Made by a program: the position numbers and the translations under genes. Source: an uncultured Pseudomonadota bacterium (GTDB taxonomy: Bacteria > Pseudomonadota > Gammaproteobacteria > Methylococcales > Methylomonadaceae). From it: a stretch of DNA of 11,962 nt. The notes beneath the pieces were generated by a model. That model did no database searches and had not been told where the DNA came from. It was given only the letters and a program-made list of their open reading frames with translations. Every line of letters starts with the position of its first letter. Position 1 is the first letter of the stretch. The stretch covers positions 1-11,962 of the forward strand of contig CAIUWU010000271.1 in assembly GCA_903902945.1 (NCBI GenBank), given 5' to 3'. This document shows positions 6,867 through 11,962 of the stretch, piece by piece.

Positions 6867-8194
6867 TGAGCAAGAATATAGTTTTTTTTAAAGATGTATT
6901 GCCAATGGTGGCTGATATTTTGTCAGCTCAAACTCTGGATATAGAACCATTGGTAATTCGTGACATCCATGGAAGAATTAAAATTGCTATCGATATGCCT
7001 AGAGCTAATGGAACTGAGGGCTCAATTAGGAATCTTGATAAGTCTTTATTAGCACTTGGTGTTTACAGTAGTGAACTTGGAAAAAATATCGTTTTTCGCG
7101 ATGATTTCTTTGAACCTGACAGTATCTTTCAAAACACAGAAATCCTACAATGGTCTGATACAAAAACTGGCAAAGTTATTCGAGTATTAAATCGACAAAT
7201 CACCGGACAAGAGTGGGATTCGGCTATTGCCGCAAACGAAAGCAAAACTGCAAGGCTCGTGTTTTTTGGCATAAAAGGTGGTGTTGGACGTTCAACTGCC
7301 CTAGCAATGTTAGCTTACAAATTAGCCAATTTAGGCAAAAAGGTGTTACTCGTTGACCTTGATCTTGAATCTCCTGGGTTATCTGGTTTGCTATTACCCA
7401 CTGAGCGCCTTGCTGATTTCGGCATTGTTGATTGGTTGATAGAAGATGCTCTAGGCCAAAGCGACCACGTTTTGGATAGAATGGTTTCTGTAAGTCCACT
7501 ATCTGAATATACTCAAGGTGAAATCCGCATAGCAACTGCAATGGGTATTAACGACCCTTGTTATCTTGATAAATTGTCCCGTGCCTATGCCGATGTTTCT
7601 ATATATGGCAAACCTGAAACGTTCACAAAAAGAATTTGCCGTTTAATCGATCGGCTCGAAGAAAAAGAAAAACCAGAGGTTGTCTTAATTGATAGTCGGG
7701 CAGGATTGCACGATCTTGCAGCTATTAGTATCGTAAGCTTGGCGAGTACAGCATTTTTATTTGCCACCGATACTGAGCAATCATGGCAAGGTTATCGTTT
7801 GCTATTTTCGCATTGGCAATCTTATCCAGAAATAGCTATTAAGGTTAGGGAACGATTGACTATTGTTCAGGCTCTCTTTCCAGAGGGAGAGCAATCGCGT
7901 CGAGCAAAACACTTTTTAGAGTCATCCTATACATTGTTTTCAGAAACGCTATACGACGAAATTACCCCGTCAACAACCAATGAAGCTGTGAATTTAGAAA
8001 ATGAACTGTTTAATTTTGACTTAGAAGCCGAGAACGCCCCACATTTTCCGCTAAGAATTAACTGGAGCAATCGTTTTCAGGAGTTTGACCCAAAACTTCT
8101 TGGTCAAGGATTGTTTTCTGATGCTGAGATTGATGCTTGTTTCGGAGACTTTTTGAATAAAGCTGTGCAATTCACGGAAATTAATCCATCATGA
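6866..8194 (+). CDS. ParA/MinD-like ATPase with KGGVGR variant P-loop
   Basis: This 442-residue protein has a deviant Walker A, GIKGGVGRST (135-144). It has the signature lysine K137, and arginine (R142) replaces the usual second lysine. It continues with VLLVDLDLESPGLSG (D164 and D166, the ParA-type switch) and Walker B-like LIDSRAG (274-280, D276). This is the 'KGGVGR-motif variant' branch of the ParA/SIMIBI ATPases, often found in conflict and signalling gene clusters rather than plasmid partition. About 130 N-terminal residues precede the ATPase core and hold a small alpha/beta domain (EPLVIRDIHGRIKIAI). The C-terminal 100 residues are acidic and helical and may contact a partner. It overlaps the preceding gene by one base and the next by four (ATGA), so the three proteins probably form one complex. 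A nucleotide-switched dimer is likely; the output is unknown. Confidence 0.82.
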   Translation: MSKNIVFFKDVLPMVADILSAQTLDIEPLVIRDIHGRIKIAIDMPRANGTEGSIRNLDKSLLALGVYSSELGKNIVFRDDFFEPDSIFQNTEILQWSDTKTGKVIRVLNRQITGQEWDSAIAANESKTARLVFFGIKGGVGRSTALAMLAYKLANLGKKVLLVDLDLESPGLSGLLLPTERLADFGIVDWLIEDALGQSDHVLDRMVSVSPLSEYTQGEIRIATAMGINDPCYLDKLSRAYADVSIYGKPETFTKRICRLIDRLEEKEKPEVVLIDSRAGLHDLAAISIVSLASTAFLFATDTEQSWQGYRLLFSHWQSYPEIAIKVRERLTIVQALFPEGEQSRRAKHFLESSYTLFSETLYDEITPSTTNEAVNLENELFNFDLEAENAPHFPLRINWSNRFQEFDPKLLGQGLFSDAEIDACFGDFLNKAVQFTEINPS

Positions 8195-9669
8195 CACAAT
8201 ACCATTTTGATCAAACTGCAATGCGCAATGCGCTGCTCGAAGCCCTACCCAGTAACGATCAAACGACTGTTGCACCAACAAGACCGCCACAATTTACGTA
8301 TGTACCGCCTAGTCATGCACGTGCCCTAGACCCGGACAATACAATTGTTGAAGGTATTCGTGGGTCAGGTAAAAGCCATTGGTGGGCAGCATTAAATTCT
8401 AAAGAACATCGTGACTATTTGGCTGCGGTTTTCCCAGAGTCCAGAATTACCAATAATCTTAAAATAAACCAAGGTTTTGGCGTTGGCTTAGGGCCAAAAA
8501 TAGCTCCAGGCAAAGACACCTTAGCTAAATTGACAGAAGAAAACAATCCGCGTCATATTTGGCAAGCTGTAATCGCGGCAAATACAGGCTTTCCTAAACC
8601 GTTCCCAAACTTACCAGGCCAATGGTCGGAAATGGTTAAATGGGTAAAAGAAAACCCAGAAGCTTACGAAAACCTGCTTGATGATGTTGACAGTCAATTA
8701 GCTGAACAAAACAACATCAGTTTGATTTTATTTGATGGACTGGATCGCTTAGCAAATGATTGGCCAGCTATTCGTCCTTTAGCTAGATCATTGTTTCAGC
8801 TAGCGTTGGATATGCGTGCTTGTAAGGCAATTCGGCTAAAGTTATTTGTACGTTCGGATATGCTTGATGATCGTGAAATATTTGCTTTTCCAGATTCATC
8901 TAAATTACTCGCAAGAAAAGTGCCTCTAAATTGGCGACGGGTTGATTTATATGCTTTGCTTTTCCAATGCTTAGCAAATGCTGGAAATAATGGGGAGTCA
9001 TTCCGATTTCAGTGCGAGCGCTTATTCTTTCAAACTTGGAAACAGGACGAAAAGACCAAATCGTGGCAAATACCACTAACTATGCGTACTAATGAGGACT
9101 TGCAGCGTAAGATTTTTCATGCAATTACTGGCGCATGGATGGGTACTGGCCCTAAGCGTGGAGCCCCCTATACTTGGCTTCCTAATCATTTAATCGATGG
9201 CCGCGATCAGGTAAGTCCTCGAAGTTTTGTTGCAGCTTTACGTTATGCTGTCGAAAACGAGCAACCCCACAAAGATGTATGGCCTTGGGCATTACATTAC
9301 CGAGCCATTCAAGCAGGTGTTCAGGAAGCATCAAGAATCAGAGTTGATGAAGTAACCCGTGAAGATTATCCCTGGGTTGAGGCTTGTATGCAGCCATTAC
9401 GTAGCAAGATAACTGTCCCATGTGAACCGGTTGAAATTATTAAGCTATGGCAGCAAAACAATACTATCGATAAATTACAGTTAGCCTGTGAAGAAAAGGA
9501 AGTGCGGCTTCCACCGCCTAGTATAGAGGAGCGTGAACAAGGCATATTGAAAGACTTGGCTGATTTGGGGGTTATCCAACTTTTAACCGATGGACGAGTT
9601 CAGATGCCTGACGTTTATCGTATCGCTTTTGGATTGGGGCGGCGTGGTGGTGTTAAACCGCTTAGATAA
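8191..9669 (+). CDS. P-loop ATPase with DGLD-type Walker B, partner of the ParA-like ATPase
   Basis: This 492-residue protein carries Walker A GIRGSGKS (55-62) and Walker B LILFDGLDRL (178-187, D182 and D185). A strand ending FVRSDML looks like a sensor region. The hhhhDGLD form recalls STAND and KAP-type NTPases, but I do not recognise a named family. About 50 N-terminal residues precede the P-loop. The C-terminal third includes a basic DGRDQVSPRSFVAALRYA segment and ends in a possible winged-helix region (GILKDLADLGVIQLLTDGRV). That would suit a DNA- or protein-sensing tail. No transmembrane or signal segment is seen. The start overlaps the KGGVGR ATPase stop (ATGA), so expression is coupled. 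The protein could be a sensor or switch ATPase governed by its neighbour. Both nucleotide-binding motifs look intact. Function is otherwise unknown. Confidence 0.78.
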   Translation: MTQYHFDQTAMRNALLEALPSNDQTTVAPTRPPQFTYVPPSHARALDPDNTIVEGIRGSGKSHWWAALNSKEHRDYLAAVFPESRITNNLKINQGFGVGLGPKIAPGKDTLAKLTEENNPRHIWQAVIAANTGFPKPFPNLPGQWSEMVKWVKENPEAYENLLDDVDSQLAEQNNISLILFDGLDRLANDWPAIRPLARSLFQLALDMRACKAIRLKLFVRSDMLDDREIFAFPDSSKLLARKVPLNWRRVDLYALLFQCLANAGNNGESFRFQCERLFFQTWKQDEKTKSWQIPLTMRTNEDLQRKIFHAITGAWMGTGPKRGAPYTWLPNHLIDGRDQVSPRSFVAALRYAVENEQPHKDVWPWALHYRAIQAGVQEASRIRVDEVTREDYPWVEACMQPLRSKITVPCEPVEIIKLWQQNNTIDKLQLACEEKEVRLPPPSIEEREQGILKDLADLGVIQLLTDGRVQMPDVYRIAFGLGRRGGVKPLR

Positions 9670-9678
9670 ACAATTTTT

Positions 9679-11962
9679 ATGACTCTTCGCCGTTTTTCAT
9701 CCCGCACTCACCGCCTCGACCAAAGCTTTTTGGCTGAACAACTGAGAGGCGCCAAAAGCTATCGCCGCATAGCAGGTTATTTCACAAGTTCCTTGTTCGA
9801 AATAGCCCATGAATGGCTTGAGCAAATTCCCGATGTCAAAATCGTTTGCAATGTCGATATCCATCCTGATGATTTAAAAGTTGCACAACTGCGTGAGTCC
9901 AAAATGTTGGGCCGCTGGAACGCCAATGCTATTGAAGCTGAGGCTCTATTGAACCGTGACCGCTATCGTCGATTGGATGCATTTTTGCAGCAACATGGAC
10001 AAGTTATTCGAGTGGCGCCCGACCATGTTTGCGGATTTGTTCACGGCAAGGCGGGCGTCATTGAGCGCGCTGATGGCCGCAAGCTTGGCTTTATCGGCTC
10101 GATGAACGAGACTCGTAGCGGCTGGCAACACCATTACGAAATCTTATGGGAAGACGACTCGCCGGAAGGTGTGGCTTGGATAGAAGCTGAATTAGACTAT
10201 CTGTGGAATGCGGCTAAGCCACTGCCGGAAGCCGTTTGCAAGGAAGTCCGTCGACGTAGCCATCGACATGAAATTTTGCTGGATGATGTCGTTGAAGACG
10301 ACTCATTAGCTCCTGCAGCTTTAATTGAATCACCGCTTTATCGAGAAGGCCTCTGTTTGCAGCCGTGGCAACAGGGTTTTATTTCCGAATGCCTAAAGCA
10401 TTATCGGGATTACGGTTACGTGCGCCTGCTTTTGGCAGATGAAGTTGGGCTGGGTAAGACCTTATCCATGGCAACCGCCGCCTTGGCTTTGTGTTTGCTG
10501 ATGGAAAAGGAAAAGCGTCGCCGTAAACCCATTCTCATCTTTGCGCCGGCCACATTGTGCGAGCAATGGCAAACCGAATTACTGGATAAATTGGGGATCC
10601 CGACAGCAAGATGGCAAACTACCAAAAAACTCTGGTTAGATGCCGATGAGCGTGGCATCTCTGCCTCTGGCCCTGAATACATTGCTGCGTGTCCGTTGCG
10701 GATCGGCATTATTTCTACCGGGCTGATGATGCGCGATTCCACCGAAAAGCAACACCTGCTGGATTTAAATTACGGATTGGTGATAGTGGACGAGGCCCAT
10801 AAAGCGAGGACACGGCAAGGGTTTGGCAAAAACGCCGGAGAGCCGAACGAATTATTGGCTTTTATTACTGCGATAGCTGCCCGTTCCGATCATGTTTTGT
10901 TGGGTACCGCAACACCTATCCAGACCACGACCGAGGATTTATGGGACTTAGTACGCGTCCTGCATCAAGGCAAAGGCAATTTTGTGCTCGGTAACGACTA
11001 CGCCTGTTGGCATAAACCCGATCAAGTTATACCGGTACTATCCGGCGAACAAGATGTCACGGATTTGGAAAGAGCCTGGGAGATGCTGCGTTCACCGTTG
11101 CCACCAGTCAACTCAACGTCGGATAACCGTGTCCGTCAGTTATACAGCGCTATCCGTCAGGATTTGGGTTTGCAAGCCCGGCAATTTGAAGCTGGACGGT
11201 TGGCCGATTTGGATATGGGAACTCGCGAAGACTTTGAACTTGAACTGGATCGTCGGGTTTCTAATGCTCCATTCTTTCAACGCGAAAATCCATTTGTCCG
11301 TCATGTTGTATTACGCAAGCGCACAACATTGGAAGACGCCAATTTATTAAAGCGCGTGGGTGTCGATATCCATCCTGATAATCAAAGGGTCAAGGATATT
11401 CATGCTTTCAATGCTTTATTTGAAGGTTTGGCGGTGCGAACCGATGAACATTTTCGGGAAGCCTACAACGAAGCTCGCCGTTTCGGCAAAGTATTGGGCA
11501 AGCGTGGCAAAGGCGGCGGATTCATGAAGAATCTGATGCAACAGCGTATTTGTTCCAGTCTGATCGCGGGTATTAATACAGCCAAAGCATTGCTTGAAGG
11601 CCGAACGATCCACGAGGAAATGGACGATCTGGAAGAGGATGTTGCTATCCAGACGGATGAAGAAAGGGCTGCGCTTGAAATGCTGCTGCATCGTTTGCGG
11701 TTGATCGATACCGACCCCAAATTTGCTGCCGTTTTGCATTACTTAGTGAATGAGGGGTGGTTGGTTCACGGCTGCATCATCTTTAGTCAATATTACGACA
11801 CCGCTCGCTGGATGGCCGATTCATTAGCCGCCAAATTTCCCAACGAAGCTATCGGCCTTTATGCCGGCGCAGGTCGTAGTCGCCTTTATCAAGGCGGTGA
11901 TAGCGTGACTATTGAACGCGAAACCTTAAAAATTAAAGTAGCAGAGCATGAAATCCGTGTGA
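9679..11962 (+). CDS. Phospholipase D-like / SNF2 helicase fusion anti-phage protein (3' end outside window)
   Basis: The frame opens with ATG at 9679, 9 bases after the preceding stop, and stays open for 761 codons to the window end. Residues 1-170 form a PLD-like nuclease domain with H122-G-K124, followed by GSMNET (140-145). The usual aspartate of HxKx4D is E129. The SNF2 helicase follows: motif I DEVGLGKT (254-261), motif II DEAH (371-374), motif III GTATP (409-413), and the start of the C-terminal RecA lobe at GCIIFSQYYDTARWM (near residue 698). The protein should translocate on duplex DNA and perhaps cut or clear unmodified invading DNA. SNF2 helicases and PLD proteins are both parts of DISARM-type systems. 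Composition returns to near 50% G+C here, like the methylase. No Shine-Dalgarno is visible, so re-initiation after the upstream gene is likely. Confidence 0.9.
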   Translation, partial: MTLRRFSSRTHRLDQSFLAEQLRGAKSYRRIAGYFTSSLFEIAHEWLEQIPDVKIVCNVDIHPDDLKVAQLRESKMLGRWNANAIEAEALLNRDRYRRLDAFLQQHGQVIRVAPDHVCGFVHGKAGVIERADGRKLGFIGSMNETRSGWQHHYEILWEDDSPEGVAWIEAELDYLWNAAKPLPEAVCKEVRRRSHRHEILLDDVVEDDSLAPAALIESPLYREGLCLQPWQQGFISECLKHYRDYGYVRLLLADEVGLGKTLSMATAALALCLLMEKEKRRRKPILIFAPATLCEQWQTELLDKLGIPTARWQTTKKLWLDADERGISASGPEYIAACPLRIGIISTGLMMRDSTEKQHLLDLNYGLVIVDEAHKARTRQGFGKNAGEPNELLAFITAIAARSDHVLLGTATPIQTTTEDLWDLVRVLHQGKGNFVLGNDYACWHKPDQVIPVLSGEQDVTDLERAWEMLRSPLPPVNSTSDNRVRQLYSAIRQDLGLQARQFEAGRLADLDMGTREDFELELDRRVSNAPFFQRENPFVRHVVLRKRTTLEDANLLKRVGVDIHPDNQRVKDIHAFNALFEGLAVRTDEHFREAYNEARRFGKVLGKRGKGGGFMKNLMQQRICSSLIAGINTAKALLEGRTIHEEMDDLEEDVAIQTDEERAALEMLLHRLRLIDTDPKFAAVLHYLVNEGWLVHGCIIFSQYYDTARWMADSLAAKFPNEAIGLYAGAGRSRLYQGGDSVTIERETLKIKVAEHEIRV

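Noticed and set aside
6866..8194. Plasmid partition ParA, implying a plasmid origin
   Set aside because: The GGVGR variant P-loop, the N-terminal extra domain and the absence of a ParB-like gene or iterons argue for a conflict-system ATPase instead.
10416..10742. 108-codon open frame on the - strand
   Set aside because: It is antisense to SNF2 motif I and nearby conserved sequence, with no family resemblance.
10982..11350. 122-codon + strand open frame in another phase
   Set aside because: It overlaps the intact PLD-SNF2 frame, which continues through this stretch without a stop.
1..11962. CRISPR array, tRNA/rRNA genes, insertion sequences
   Set aside because: No regularly spaced repeats, no clover-leaf-like sequence and no transposase-like frame were seen on either strand.

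Overview
This window is most of a multi-gene anti-phage defence island. All genes lie on the + strand and are packed into one operon-like array that runs off both ends. The backbone genes sample at about 50% G+C, with bacterial overlaps (TAATG, ATGA) and short gaps. This suits a Gram-negative bacterium, probably a proteobacterium. The assignment is weak because no housekeeping gene is present.

Four backbone genes are recognisable: the C-terminal part of a DUF499-type ATPase (1-1736), a DUF3780 protein (1736-2371), a DUF1156-type DNA adenine methylase of about 1,013 aa (3374-6415), and a phospholipase D-like/SNF2 helicase fusion (9679 to the window end). From general family knowledge, this set is an anti-phage methylase/helicase/PLD system. 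It resembles DISARM in logic, but no DUF1998 (DrmB-like) gene is visible here. The methylase probably marks host DNA, and the ATPase and PLD-helicase probably act on unmarked DNA; this is inference.

Two accessory modules interrupt the backbone. Between DUF3780 and DUF1156 lies a toxin-antitoxin pair (2484-3326): a Phd/YefM-UPF0175-like antitoxin and a DUF3368-type PIN toxin, preceded by the only promoter-like sequence I can support. Between DUF1156 and the PLD-helicase lies a tightly coupled, AT-richer cassette (about 38-40% G+C in sampled lines) of three genes: a small possibly HEPN-like protein, a ParA-like ATPase with the KGGVGR variant P-loop, and a second P-loop ATPase with a DGLD-type Walker B. 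This cassette is the best candidate for something undescribed. It may be a regulatory or abortive module grafted into the defence operon.

The middle of the methylase (about 4680-5220), between its SAM motif and its DPPY motif, is also AT-richer than the rest of the gene. That is what exchange of the target-recognition part would leave. I see no RNA gene, CRISPR array, insertion sequence or convincing intrinsic terminator. The only non-coding stretches are 2372-2483 and a few gaps of under 50 bases.
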